Counted from the first letter of the stretch, positions 13,728 through 22,311 are shown. The stretch is 28,089 nt of DNA from CAYNLG01 sp964397995 (GCA_964397995.1 CAYNLG010000051.1:1-28089); one strand, 5' to 3'. Notes: generated from the sequence alone by a model not told the origin. Numbers and translations: made by a program.

Positions 13728-14855
13728 TCAGCCACGTGTCGGCCGCAGCGATTTCACCTTCTCGGCCAGCGCGTCGGCGCGGGCGTCGTGGCCGGCGGCG
13801 CGGAGGGCTTCCACCACCTCGTCCAGCGCGTCGGCCGCCTCCGCCGGATCGGCGTCCTCGGCCTTCGCGGTGATGGCCAGGATGCGCTCGGCGAGCGCCG
13901 TGGCGGCGTCCGGGTTGCCCTGGGCGACGTGGTTGACGGCCAGGTTCCCGAGGGCCTTGACGACGCGGGGGCTCTCGGCCCCGTGGACCTTCTCGAGAAT
14001 CTCCAGGGCCTGGCGGTAGAGCGGCTCGGCCTCGTCGGGCTTGCCCTGCTCGCGGATGGCGTTGGCCAAGTTGTTCAGGCTCCCGGCCACGTTCGTATGC
14101 TCGGGGCCGAAGACGGCCTTGGCGATGTCGAGGGCGCGGCGGTGGTACTGGACGGCCTCGTCGTGGCGGCCGAGGCCGGCGGTGATGGTGCCCATCAGGG
14201 CGAGGGTGCGGCCGACGTTGGGGTCGTTGGGCCGGTCGTCGCCCTCGTAGACCTTCAGCGCCCGCCGCGCCAGCAACTCCGCCGTGTGGTACTTCTCCTG
14301 CTCCGAGTAGACGTGGGCGAGTTCGTAGAGGAAGTAGGCGGTGCGCGGCGAGCTGGGGCCGTAGAGGCCCGACACCGTTTGCCGCGCCCGGTCGTAGTGC
14401 CGCACCGCGGCGCCGTACTTCCGCTGGTCCATCGCCAGGCCGCCGAGCAGGTTCAGCATGGTGACGGTCTCCGGGTCGCTCTGGCCCTTGAGGCGTTCGG
14501 TCAGGTCGAGGGCGCGGGCGGCCACGGTCTCGGCCTCGGCGAAGCGGCGCCGGGCCTCCAGGGCGCGGGCGAGGAAGACGCAGGCCTGGCGGGTCCGCTC
14601 GGGGCTCGTGGCCTCGCCGGCGGCCGCCAGGGCCTTGCGGAACTCGGCTTCGGCCGTCGCGAAGTCCTCGGCCTCGGCGGCCTGCTGGCCGGCAGCCATG
14701 GCGGCGGCGAACCGGTCGGCCGGGGAGGCGTCGGGCGCGGCCTCGGACGCCACCGTGGCGGGCGCGGCCTCGGGGGCCGTCTCGGCCCGAGACGCCGGGG
14801 TCATCACCAAAGCCGCCAGGGCGGCCGCCAACAGCGTCACCTCGTACACCTTCAC
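13728..14855 (-). CDS. Secreted TPR-repeat protein (kinesin light chain type repeats)
   Basis: 375 residues from a GTG at 14855 with AGGAGAGG upstream. A signal peptide (VTLLAAALAALVMTPASRA, cleavage near residue 24) is followed by an Ala/Pro/Glu linker and at least six TPR units from about residue 50 to 340, with 42-residue spacing of the TPR_12 type ('LGRHDEAVQYHRRALDIAKAVFGPEHTNVAGSLNNLA' across two units). TPRs make protein-protein scaffolds; no enzyme domain is present. The GTGA overlap (14852-14855) with the upstream LamG-like gene indicates one operon and coupled translation. The partner is unknown. Confidence 0.85.
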   Translation of the reverse strand: MKVYEVTLLAAALAALVMTPASRAETAPEAAPATVASEAAPDASPADRFAAAMAAGQQAAEAEDFATAEAEFRKALAAAGEATSPERTRQACVFLARALEARRRFAEAETVAARALDLTERLKGQSDPETVTMLNLLGGLAMDQRKYGAAVRHYDRARQTVSGLYGPSSPRTAYFLYELAHVYSEQEKYHTAELLARRALKVYEGDDRPNDPNVGRTLALMGTITAGLGRHDEAVQYHRRALDIAKAVFGPEHTNVAGSLNNLANAIREQGKPDEAEPLYRQALEILEKVHGAESPRVVKALGNLAVNHVAQGNPDAATALAERILAITAKAEDADPAEAADALDEVVEALRAAGHDARADALAEKVKSLRPTRG

Positions 14856-15811
14856 GGGGTTGCCTCTCCTTGCTCAGGGTTTGTCTCGCGGGCCTCGGTC
14901 GGGCCGCCTGCCGCGGGCGCCTCGGTCGGGCCGCTCGACACCGGGGGCGTTGCCGGGGTCGCCGGGGCGGGCGACCGGTCCGTGCACACGTCCTCCCAGG
15001 CCGTGCCGATGTGGATTTCATCGACCAGGCCGACGGCCCGCGTCCACATCCGCTTCCACCCGGCCCGCTCGGCGAACAGTGCCAGGGCCGTGACCTTCAG
15101 CATCCCCTGGCCTTTGCCGGCGGTGACCTCCTGCCACTCGGCGGGTTCGGCGCGGCCCTCGGGGTCGAGCACCGCCTCCACCTTGGCGTTCCAGTCGCCT
15201 GGCTCGTCGGTGAACCGCAGGGCCAGCTGGTAAGTCCGGCCGGCGACGGCCTTGCCGAGAAAGGCCCGGGAGGGACCGAGGGCGGCGTAGAGGAGGCCTT
15301 CCTCCTCGTGGTTCATCATGCCGAGGGCGAGGTCGTTGCCGGTCGTCTTCGTCTCCTCGTGCCAGGCGGCCTTGAGGGCGGCGCCGACGCGGGCGCCGGG
15401 ATGGGTCAGGTCGGCCTCTTTCTGGACGCAGATCAAGAGGCTCATGTACAGCCGCCGCGGTTCCTCCAGCGGCTTCGGCAGGGGCCTTTGCAGGGTGACC
15501 GACGCCTTGGCCGAGTGGCCGTCCGTGACCGTGCCGACCAGCGCCGATTGGCCGCGCGCCCGGTGGCCGACCCGCGTCAGGCCCTGCGGGGCGACGACGG
15601 CGTAGAGGGTGCGGCCGGGGGCGAGGCCGGAACCGTCCTCGGCCGGTTCCTCGTCGGTGGTGAGGGCGAAGCCGGGGGCCCCGCGGCCGGAGGCGGCCAG
15701 GGAGAGGCCGGGGCGGTAGGTGAAGGACTCGGCGAGGACCGGCTCGGCGGCCAGGCGCGCCGGGGCCGCCAGCAGCACGGCCGCCGCCAGCCATCCGAGA
15801 CAGGTGCGCAC
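14852..15811 (-). CDS. Secreted LamG-like protein, second paralogue
   Basis: 319 residues from a GTG at 15811, preceded by GGAGGGG. Signal peptide CLGWLAAAVLLAAPARLAA. The mature region carries the hallmarks of planctomycete LamG/concanavalin-like secreted proteins: 'ESFTYRPGLSLAASGRGAPGF' near the start, 'RLYMSLLICVQKEADL' in the centre, and a closing strand 'GLVDEIHIGTAWEDV'. It matches the upstream gene segment by segment, so the two are duplicates. The C-terminal 40 residues are Pro/Thr/Ala-rich and probably disordered. Glycan binding or an envelope role is inferred from the fold only. Confidence 0.72.
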   Translation of the reverse strand: MRTCLGWLAAAVLLAAPARLAAEPVLAESFTYRPGLSLAASGRGAPGFALTTDEEPAEDGSGLAPGRTLYAVVAPQGLTRVGHRARGQSALVGTVTDGHSAKASVTLQRPLPKPLEEPRRLYMSLLICVQKEADLTHPGARVGAALKAAWHEETKTTGNDLALGMMNHEEEGLLYAALGPSRAFLGKAVAGRTYQLALRFTDEPGDWNAKVEAVLDPEGRAEPAEWQEVTAGKGQGMLKVTALALFAERAGWKRMWTRAVGLVDEIHIGTAWEDVCTDRSPAPATPATPPVSSGPTEAPAAGGPTEARETNPEQGEATP

Positions 15812-15825
15812 GGGGCCCCTCCGGG

Positions 15826-16707
15826 TCAGTCCTGGGCCTTGGGGTCGGCATCCCCGCCTGTGGCCGCGGCCCGGCGCTGGCGCGGGTTCGGCACCACGTC
15901 GTCCCAGGTGGTGCCGATGCGGATTTCGTCCAGGATGCCGGCGGCCCGGTTGAGCTTGTCATGCTTCTTCTTACGGGCGGCAAAGAGCTCAATGCCTTCG
16001 AGACGCAGGAGGCCGGCGTCGGCGAAGTCCTCCTTCTGCCAACCCTCTTTCGGCTCGTCCAGGCCGGGGTTGGCGATGCCTTCGAGTTCCCAGTCGCCCT
16101 TCTCGGCGCGGACCAGGCGCATGACGAGCTGAACGGTCTGGCCGGCCACGGCCTTGGTGAGGGTCTTGGGCGGCCAGCCCTTGCTGACGTAGTAGTTGGC
16201 CTCGTTCTTGGAGTTGTAGCACCCGAGCTCCGCGGACTTGTCGGATTTGCCGCGCTGCTGCACCTGGGTGAACCGGAGGCGGACGCCGACGTACATGGAC
16301 TCGTAGGGGAGGTCGCGTTCCTGGGGGATATTCATGAGGACACTCATGTAGAGCATCTCGTTCTTCTTGACGTCGTGCTGGACGGCCTTGGCGAGGCGCA
16401 GGTGGCCCTCCTCGGCCTTGCCGGGGGCTTCGGTGCCGATGTAGGCGGCGTTGCCCTGGTCGCGCTGGCCCTGGACCGAGAGGCCCTTGGGGGTGACGAG
16501 GGCGAAGACCTGACGGTTCGGGCCCTTGTCGTTCTTCTCGTAGACCTTGGCGTCGAAGTCCGGGGCGCGACGGCCCTTCTCGGCCAGGCTGGTGCCCGGG
16601 GCGTAGCTGAAGGGCTCGTAGAAGATCTCTTTGGCGTCGGCGACCCCGGCCAGGGCGGCGGCCAGCAAGGCGGCCACCAGGGCGAGGGTCAAGCGTGCGT
16701 GCGTCAT
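15826..16707 (-). CDS. Secreted LamG-like protein, first paralogue
   Basis: 293 residues. The ATG at 16707 is chosen because the signal peptide (LTLALVAALLAAALAGVADA) starts there, GGGAGG lies upstream, and a good promoter is present; the frame stays open further upstream but runs through the neighbouring intergenic region. Key segments are 'EPFSYAPGTSLAEKGRRAPDF', 'LYMSVLMNIPQERDLPY' and 'AGILDEIRIGTTWDDV', the last being the common ending of planctomycete LamG-like domains. It is the first gene of a three-gene operon with its paralogue (14 bases downstream) and a TPR protein. The substrate is not known. Confidence 0.75.
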   Translation of the reverse strand: MTHARLTLALVAALLAAALAGVADAKEIFYEPFSYAPGTSLAEKGRRAPDFDAKVYEKNDKGPNRQVFALVTPKGLSVQGQRDQGNAAYIGTEAPGKAEEGHLRLAKAVQHDVKKNEMLYMSVLMNIPQERDLPYESMYVGVRLRFTQVQQRGKSDKSAELGCYNSKNEANYYVSKGWPPKTLTKAVAGQTVQLVMRLVRAEKGDWELEGIANPGLDEPKEGWQKEDFADAGLLRLEGIELFAARKKKHDKLNRAAGILDEIRIGTTWDDVVPNPRQRRAAATGGDADPKAQD

Positions 16708-16756
16708 CGTCGGTCGGCCTCCCGCAAATTGGACGCGTCCCGCGCGTCGGGGCTTC

Positions 16757-16785
16757 ATTATAGATTCGGCCGCGCCGCGTGCCAG
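16757..16785 (-). promoter_or_regulatory. Promoter of the LamG-LamG-TPR operon
   Basis: Minus strand CTGGCA (16780-16785) and a perfect TATAAT (16757-16762) lie 17 bases apart. The predicted start of transcription is near 16750, about 43 bases upstream of the ATG at 16707. Confidence 0.6.
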
Positions 16786-16826
16786 CCCGAATCGGCCGCC
16801 CGCGCGGCCAGCGCCGGCGCGGCCGG

Positions 16827-17357
16827 TCAGTCGCCCCACGGCACCTCGAGCGGCACGGGGCAGTAGTCCCGCCGGCCGCACGTCTCGCACATCGCGCCCG
16901 ACCAGACGGCCTCGAAGAGGTCCGCGACCTCGTCGACCAGGGCCGGGTCGTCGGTGACGAGACCGACCTCGATGTTGCGGCGGCGGGGGCTCTTGGCGCC
17001 CAGGCCGGCCCCCGTCAGGTTCGCGCTGCCCAGCACCAGGTGCGCCCCGTCCACGATGACGGCCTTGAAGTGCGTCCGCGGGCAGCGGCGCATCTCGAAG
17101 ACGCCGGGCTCGACGCCCTTCAGGTCCTCCAGGAACGGGCCGCTCGGGACGCCGCTGTGGAGGACCCGGACCGCGACGCCCGCCTCCCCGAGCCGCGCGA
17201 GCACCCGCACCACGCTCTCGGCGCGGCCGTCGCGCGTCAGGACGCGCGTCGCCTTGACGGTGGCGGTGGCGATCAGGACGCTGTCGGTCGCCTCCGGGAC
17301 GAGGGCCTCGAGGACCCGCTGGTAGAGGGCGCGGCCAGTGAGCAGTTCGTGGGCCAT
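16827..17357 (-). CDS. Phospholipase D-like protein with one HKD motif and a Cys-rich tail
   Basis: 176 residues from the ATG at 17357. The single HKD motif is H96-F-K98, D103, then GSAN (110-113), within 'RTHFKAVIVDGAHLVLGSANLTGAG' read in two pieces. One-motif PLD proteins normally dimerise to build the active site (Nuc endonuclease, BfiI-like enzymes). The C-terminus has CETCGRRDYC (C157, C160, C166), and with C92 just before the HKD this could form a metal site. The family includes phosphodiesterases acting on DNA, RNA or phospholipids; there is no signal peptide, so a cytosolic nuclease-like role is slightly favoured. It is divergent from comB with 153 bases between starts. Confidence 0.8.
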   Translation of the reverse strand: MAHELLTGRALYQRVLEALVPEATDSVLIATATVKATRVLTRDGRAESVVRVLARLGEAGVAVRVLHSGVPSGPFLEDLKGVEPGVFEMRRCPRTHFKAVIVDGAHLVLGSANLTGAGLGAKSPRRRNIEVGLVTDDPALVDEVADLFEAVWSGAMCETCGRRDYCPVPLEVPWGD

Positions 17358-17435
17358 GGCGGGCTCCGGGGGCGTATGGCGCGCGGCCATGGTAGCGGGT
17401 CGGGCGGGCGGCGGCCACGCAAAAGGGGCGGGCGG

Positions 17436-17463
17436 TTGACGCGGCCGATGCCACCGGTACCAT
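17436..17463 (+). promoter_or_regulatory. Predicted promoter of comB
   Basis: TTGACG (17436-17441) and TACCAT (17458-17463) are separated by 16 bases. Transcription would begin near 17470, about 40 bases before the GTG start. Confidence 0.42.
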
Positions 17464-17510
17464 GGCGCGCCAGGCCCATTCGCCGCCTGACCCGCCCGGA
17501 GGAGCCGCCC

Positions 17511-18290
17511 GTGCTGGACCCCTACAGCGTCATCCCGCAACCGAGCCTGGGCGTCCTCTACGAACCGAGCGCGCGGCCGCGGGCGCGCCTGGCCGGGACG
17601 ACGGCCGTGGTCATCGACGCCATCCGGGCGACGACGACGGTCGTCCAGGCCCTGGCCGCCGGCGCGACCGAGGTCGTCCCCTACCGCGAGGCCGACGCCG
17701 TCCGGGCCGAGGCGGCCCGCCGCCCGGCGGGGTCGGTCGTGACGGCGGGCGAGCGGCAGGGCAAACGCATCGAGGGCCTCGACCTCAACAACAGCCCGTC
17801 GGCCATGACGCCCGAGGCGGTGGGCGGCCGGGCCCTGCTCCTGACGACCACCAACGGCACGGCGGCCCTGCTCGACGCCCTGGCCGCCGACGAAGTGCTG
17901 GTGGCGGCGATGGCGAACCGGGGGGCGGTGGCGCGGCGGGTGGTGGCGGCCGGGCGGCGCGTCGCGTTCGTCTCGGCCGGCACGGTCGGCACGGTCTCGT
18001 GCGAGGACGCGCTTGTCGCCGGCGCCGTCGTCGAGGCCGTCACCGACACGCCCGGCGGCGAGGCCTTTACGCTGGAGGACTCGGCGCGGCTGGCGCTGGC
18101 GGCCTGGCGCGGGGCGAAGGGGCGGCTGCTCGAGACCTTCCGGGCGACCTGGGGCGGGCGATTCATCGTCCGCCTCGGCCTGGAGGCGGACCTGGAGGTC
18201 TGCGCCGCGGTCGACACGACGGACGTGGTGCCGGTGGTGATGCGGGGCCAGGCGGCGCGCGTCGTGTTGAGCGACACCGTGGCGCCGTAG
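17511..18290 (+). CDS. comB: 2-phosphosulfolactate phosphatase family protein (ComB-like)
   Basis: 259 residues from a GTG preceded by GGAGGA at ideal spacing. Family motifs are VVIDAIRATTTVVQAL (33-48, with D36 and R39 typical of the Mg-dependent active site), 'EGLDLNNSP', 'LTTTNGTAAL' and 'SAGTVGTVSCEDALVAG'. ComB hydrolyses 2-phosphosulfolactate to sulfolactate on the coenzyme M route in methanogens. Many bacteria without coenzyme M carry ComB homologues, so the real substrate here is uncertain. No comA or comC is visible in the window. Confidence 0.88.
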   Translation: MLDPYSVIPQPSLGVLYEPSARPRARLAGTTAVVIDAIRATTTVVQALAAGATEVVPYREADAVRAEAARRPAGSVVTAGERQGKRIEGLDLNNSPSAMTPEAVGGRALLLTTTNGTAALLDALAADEVLVAAMANRGAVARRVVAAGRRVAFVSAGTVGTVSCEDALVAGAVVEAVTDTPGGEAFTLEDSARLALAAWRGAKGRLLETFRATWGGRFIVRLGLEADLEVCAAVDTTDVVPVVMRGQAARVVLSDTVAP

Positions 18291-18359
18291 CGCCGCGGCG
18301 CGGCGGCGAAAGCCCCTTTTCCATGGCACGCCCCGGTCCGCGCCCGCTATCATCCCTCC

Positions 18360-18947
18360 ATGGGCCAAGGGCGCGAGGCCGATCCCGTCAAGCTCGTCTG
18401 CGGCATGCTCTCGGCGTATCCGGGGGCCCTGGCCGAGGCCGAAGGCCGCCTCGTCGAGGTCTTCGGGCCGGTCGACCTCCGGAGCGACCTCTGGGCCCAC
18501 GCCTTCACCGAGTACTACCGCGACGAGATGGGCCACCCCCTCGCCCGGTACTTCGTCGCGTTCGACGAGTTGGTCTGCCCGTCGACCCTGGCGGCCGCCA
18601 AGCGGCTGTCGAACCGCATCGAGGCCGACGTGACCGCCTCCGGCCAGTGGCCGGTCGCCCGCCCGGTGAACCTGGACCCGGGGTACGTCGCGCCGGCGAA
18701 GCTGGTGCTGGCGAGCACGAAAGACTACGCTCACCGGGTGTACCTGGGCGAGGGCGTCTGGGCGGAGCTCACCCTGCGCTACGCCGAGGGCCGGTGGCAG
18801 CCGCTCGACTGGACGTACCCGGACTACCGCACGCCGGAATATCACACGTTCTTCGGCCGCGTGCGCGACCGCCTGAAGGCCCAGCGACGTGCGGGCGGTG
18901 GATCGGCCCGAGGAGGAGGGCGCCCGTGCTCGGATTCGTCCTCGTAA
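18360..18947 (+). CDS. DUF4416 family protein, possibly leaderless
   Basis: 195 residues. It matches DUF4416 in pattern: 'PVKLVCGML', 'FGPVDLRSDLWAHAFTEYY' followed by DEMG, 'ARYFVAFDELV', 'NLDPGYVAPAKLVLASTKDY' followed by AHRVYLGEGVWAELTL, and 'WTYPDYRTPEYHTFF'. No biochemical function is established for this family to my knowledge. The last 15 residues are Gly/Ser-rich and overlap the next gene by 22 bases. There is no Shine-Dalgarno before the ATG; instead TATCAT sits at 18348-18353, which would put transcription start right at the ATG. Starting the protein later would lose the conserved PVKL segment. Confidence 0.85.
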   Translation: MGQGREADPVKLVCGMLSAYPGALAEAEGRLVEVFGPVDLRSDLWAHAFTEYYRDEMGHPLARYFVAFDELVCPSTLAAAKRLSNRIEADVTASGQWPVARPVNLDPGYVAPAKLVLASTKDYAHRVYLGEGVWAELTLRYAEGRWQPLDWTYPDYRTPEYHTFFGRVRDRLKAQRRAGGGSARGGGRPCSDSSS

Positions 18948-20008
18948 CGCTCGTCCCGCCGGCGGCGCTGGCGGCGGCGCTGGCCGTGCCGCTGGGCCGG
19001 CTCGCCCGGGCCCGGGGCCTGGTGGCGGGGGCGCGGCCGGACCGGGCGCACACCAAGCCGACGCCGCTCGCGGGGGGCCTGGCCATCGCGGCGGCGCTCG
19101 CGGTCACGGGGGCCGCCGCATGGGCCTTCGCGCGGGCGGACCTGGCGGGGTGGCTGCCGGACGCGGCCCGGGGAGATATGGCGGCCGGGGCGCCGGGGCT
19201 GGAGCGGCTGGCGCTCGGGGCGGCCCTGTTCTTCATCATCGGCCTCCTGGACGACCGGTACGAGCTCAAGCCGGAGATGAAGCTTGCGCTGCAACTGGTG
19301 TCGGCGGCGACGGTCGTGGTCGGCTTCGGCCTCGGGGCGACGGCCCACGTCCCGTGGCCGGGCGTGGCGGCGGCGCTCAGCGTCCTCTGGCTGGTGGCGG
19401 TCGTCAACGCCGTGAACCTCTTCGACCACGCCGACGGCCTCGTGGGGGCCTGGGCGGTGGCCTCGTGCACGGCCCTGGCCGCCGGGCAGCTCGTCCTCGG
19501 CGAGCGGACGGTGGCCGCCGGCGCCCTCGCCACGGCCGGCGCCGCCGCCGGTTTCCTCGTCCACAACCGGCCGCGCGCGCGGCTCTTCCTGGGCGACGCC
19601 GGCAGCCACCTGGTCGGGTACCTGGTGGCGGCCCTGGCGCTGGCCGGGCGGTACTGGATGGCGGGGCGGACGACGCGGCTGGCGGTGCTCGTGCCGGCGG
19701 CGCTCGTGGCGCTGCCCGTGGCGGACGCCGCCGTGGTCACGGTGCTGCGCCTCGCGCGGGGGCAGCGGCCGTGGGTGGGCGACGCCACGAGCCACCTCGG
19801 CCACCGCCTGGCCGCCAAGGGCCTCGGGCCGGTCCCGGTGGCCCAGCACGTGGCGGCGGCGTGCGTCGTGGTGGCGGCGGCGTCGCTCCCGGCCTATAGT
19901 AGCGCGGCCTGGGTGGCCGGGGCGGGTCTGGGGACGGCGGCTCTGGTCACGGGGGCGTTCATGGCGTGGAGCCTCCGGGGACGGAAGGAGCGGACGGATG
20001 GCGGTTGA
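18926..20008 (+). CDS. Polyprenyl-phosphate GlcNAc-1-phosphate transferase family (MraY/WecA-type)
   Basis: 360 residues, starting at a GTG preceded by AGGAGGAGG; the frame is open far upstream but the Shine-Dalgarno and the first membrane helix fix the start. About ten transmembrane helices. Family motifs are 'RPDRAHTKPTPLAGGLAI' (39-56), LLDDRYEL with D109/D110, NAVNLFDHADGL (161-172), FLGDAGSHLVGY (221-232, D224) and the H-rich loop SHLGHRL (289-295). These make a membrane enzyme that moves a sugar-1-phosphate from a UDP-sugar to undecaprenyl phosphate, the first step of many surface glycans. It overlaps DUF4416 by 22 bases and the O-antigen ligase-like gene by 11. WecA/TagO-like rather than MraY is favoured by the glycan-gene neighbour. 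Confidence 0.88.
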   Translation: MLGFVLVTLVPPAALAAALAVPLGRLARARGLVAGARPDRAHTKPTPLAGGLAIAAALAVTGAAAWAFARADLAGWLPDAARGDMAAGAPGLERLALGAALFFIIGLLDDRYELKPEMKLALQLVSAATVVVGFGLGATAHVPWPGVAAALSVLWLVAVVNAVNLFDHADGLVGAWAVASCTALAAGQLVLGERTVAAGALATAGAAAGFLVHNRPRARLFLGDAGSHLVGYLVAALALAGRYWMAGRTTRLAVLVPAALVALPVADAAVVTVLRLARGQRPWVGDATSHLGHRLAAKGLGPVPVAQHVAAACVVVAAASLPAYSSAAWVAGAGLGTAALVTGAFMAWSLRGRKERTDGG

Positions 20009-22229
20009 CGTACCGGATGCACCCGCACCGCCCGGAGCCGCGCTGCGCGACGGCGGCGCGCCCCCCGCGGCCGAGGCCCTTCGCCGGGCGGTCGTCTGTC
20101 TCGGGGCGGCCCTGGTCGTCGCCTTGCCGCGCTTCACCGCGGCGGCCTCGTTCGAGGGCGTGCCGGGCGGGCTCGGGCCGATGGCGACGCTGCTGGCGGC
20201 CACGGCGTTCTGGGCGATGCCGACGCTGCTGGTCGCCTCGTGGGCGGCCGCGGCCCGCATCCGTGTGCCGCACCCCGGCCTCACGGTCCCGGTTCTGCTC
20301 CTGGCGGTGGGGGCGGTGGTCTCGACGTGGACGGCCGCCGACGCCACCTCGGCCGCCGTCCGCGCGGTCCAGCTGACGGGCCTGTGGGCGGCCCTGTGGG
20401 CGCTCGCCCAGGCGGTGCGGACGGAGGCGGAGCGGCGGGTCCTGCTGGCGGCCGTGGTGGCGTCGGCGCTGCTGGCGGCCGTGGTGGCGATCTACCAGGC
20501 GACGGCCGGGTTTCCGGAGGCGTTTGCATACTTCCAGGCCCACCGCGAGGAGGTCCTCGCCGAGCAGGGCATCTCGCCCGGCTCCTGGCAGGAAGCCGCC
20601 TATGTCGAACGGTTCACCGGCGGGGTGCAGGCGGCCATGGGGCACCCGAACGTGCTGGCGGCCATGCTGGTGGCGGCCACGCTCCTTGCGCTGGGCCTTG
20701 CGCGGGAGAAGTGGAGCGAGGCCCCGGCCCGCGGGGCCAAGGGCTTGGCGGTGCCGCTCGTGCTCGTGGCCGCGGGGCTGGTCGCCGCGCTCTGGCTGAC
20801 GCAGAGCCGCGGGGGCCTGGCGGCGCTGGGGGTGGGCGTCTGGTGGCTGGGCGTCGCGTGGACGGTGCGGCGCCGGCGGCTGCGGTGGGCGCTCTGGGTC
20901 GCGCCAGTGGCCCTGGCCTTGGCGGCGGGGGCGTGGCTCGTCGCGACGGGCCACCCGGCGGGGCTCTCGCTGGCGTATCGTCTGGACTACTGGCGCGGCA
21001 CGGCCGGGGTGCTCCAGGGGCACTGGCTGACGGGCACCGGCCTCGAGAACTTCCGGCACCAGTACCTGCAGCACAAGCCGGCGACCGCCCCGGAAGAGAT
21101 CGCCGACCCGCACAACCTGTGGCTGGCGGCATGGAGCCAACTGGGCGTGGCGGGGCTGGCGGCCGCGGTCGGGCTCGTCGTCGTCGCGGCGCGGCACTGG
21201 CTCGCGACGGCGCGTCGCGCGGCCGGCGGGGCCGAAGCGCAGGACGATGCGGGCGGCCGCGGGAACCTGGCCGCCTGGGTCGGCGCCGCGGCGGCACTCG
21301 CGGCCCCGGTGGTGGTCTTCCTGATGGTGACGCGGGCGCTGGCGCCGCAGGGCGTGCTGGTGGTCGGGGCCGTCGGAGCGGTGCTCGTCTGGGGCCTCGC
21401 CTTGGCGGAAGACCCGCAGCGGCTGTCGGTGCCCGGGCGGCGACTGGGGGGGCTGCACGCGGCGGGGGTGGCGGCGGCGCTCGCCTTCCTCCTCCAGGGC
21501 CAGATCGGCACGGCCTTCCTCGTGCCGGCGACGGCGTGGGTGCTGGCGGTGCTGGTGGCGGCAACGCTGCGGCCGGGGCCGACGGCCCGGGCGTGGCGCC
21601 TCGCGCCCCTCCTCGGGGCCGCGCTGATGCTCGTGCCGATGGCTGGCGCGCTGCTGCTCGCGCGCGGGATGCTCCTGCCGGTCGGGCGGCAGGGGATGCT
21701 CCTCAGGGAGGCCGCGCGCGTCTTGGAGCCGGAGGGGGCGGAGGCGCTGCTCCTGCGGGCGGAGGCGGCGCGGCCGACGGCGTGGGAACCGGCGATGCGC
21801 CGCGGCCGCCTCTGGCAGGATGTCGCCGCCCGCGAGCAGGGAGCCCAGGCCGCCATCCTGGCCGAGCGGGCGATCGAGGCGTACGAGGCGGCGCTCGCGC
21901 GGCACCCGCGGCTCCGCGAGGCGTGGCTCCGGACGGCCGAGTGCCGCCTTTTGACCCAAGGGGCCCTGACGAGCCCGAGCGCGATGACGCTGGCGCTGGC
22001 GGCCCTCGAGGAGGCCGTCCGCCTGTACCCGACGGACCTCGGGACGGTGCTCCGCCAGGCGGACCTGCTGGACCGCCTGGGGCGGCGGGGGGAGGCGCGG
22101 GCGGCGTACGAGCGGCTGCTGGCGCTGGACGCGGCCATGCGGCTGGCGACGCGGAAGCTCTCGCCCGCGCTGCGCGGCCGGGTCGAGGCCCGGGGCCGGG
22201 CCCTTGAAGCGGGGGCGGCCGAGCCGTAA
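19998..22229 (+). CDS. O-antigen ligase/polymerase-like membrane protein with C-terminal TPRs
   Basis: 743 residues, about twelve membrane helices. The Wzy/WaaL signature region lies near residues 329-380: LDYWRGTAGVLQGHWLTGTG, LENFRHQYLQHK, then DPHNLWLAAWSQLGVAG, including the conserved G.G...F and the H-N-L loop. An upstream 'AAMGHPNVLAAMLV' and 'LTQSRGGLAALGVG' also fit the family. From about 560 on, Ala/Leu/Arg-rich helices form TPR-like repeats ('AERAIEAYEAALARHPRLREAWLRTAE' in two parts), as in planctomycete and proteobacterial ligases with soluble tails. It starts 11 bases inside the transferase gene and probably polymerises, or attaches to an acceptor, the glycan begun by that enzyme. 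Confidence 0.82.
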   Translation: MAVDVPDAPAPPGAALRDGGAPPAAEALRRAVVCLGAALVVALPRFTAAASFEGVPGGLGPMATLLAATAFWAMPTLLVASWAAAARIRVPHPGLTVPVLLLAVGAVVSTWTAADATSAAVRAVQLTGLWAALWALAQAVRTEAERRVLLAAVVASALLAAVVAIYQATAGFPEAFAYFQAHREEVLAEQGISPGSWQEAAYVERFTGGVQAAMGHPNVLAAMLVAATLLALGLAREKWSEAPARGAKGLAVPLVLVAAGLVAALWLTQSRGGLAALGVGVWWLGVAWTVRRRRLRWALWVAPVALALAAGAWLVATGHPAGLSLAYRLDYWRGTAGVLQGHWLTGTGLENFRHQYLQHKPATAPEEIADPHNLWLAAWSQLGVAGLAAAVGLVVVAARHWLATARRAAGGAEAQDDAGGRGNLAAWVGAAAALAAPVVVFLMVTRALAPQGVLVVGAVGAVLVWGLALAEDPQRLSVPGRRLGGLHAAGVAAALAFLLQGQIGTAFLVPATAWVLAVLVAATLRPGPTARAWRLAPLLGAALMLVPMAGALLLARGMLLPVGRQGMLLREAARVLEPEGAEALLLRAEAARPTAWEPAMRRGRLWQDVAAREQGAQAAILAERAIEAYEAALARHPRLREAWLRTAECRLLTQGALTSPSAMTLALAALEEAVRLYPTDLGTVLRQADLLDRLGRRGEARAAYERLLALDAAMRLATRKLSPALRGRVEARGRALEAGAAEP

Positions 22230-22311
22230 GATGCTTCGCGCGCCGCTGGACCCGGCCGACCGTCGGCCCCCGGCGACGCGGACCGAACCCGTCACGGAGG
22301 GGGGCCACCCC

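Noticed and set aside
17462..17480. An 18-bp word shared between the comB upstream region and the kinase gene (near 25795)
   Set aside because: In the kinase it codes for the conserved activation-loop residues and the flanks share nothing, so chance in GC-rich DNA is the simplest reading.
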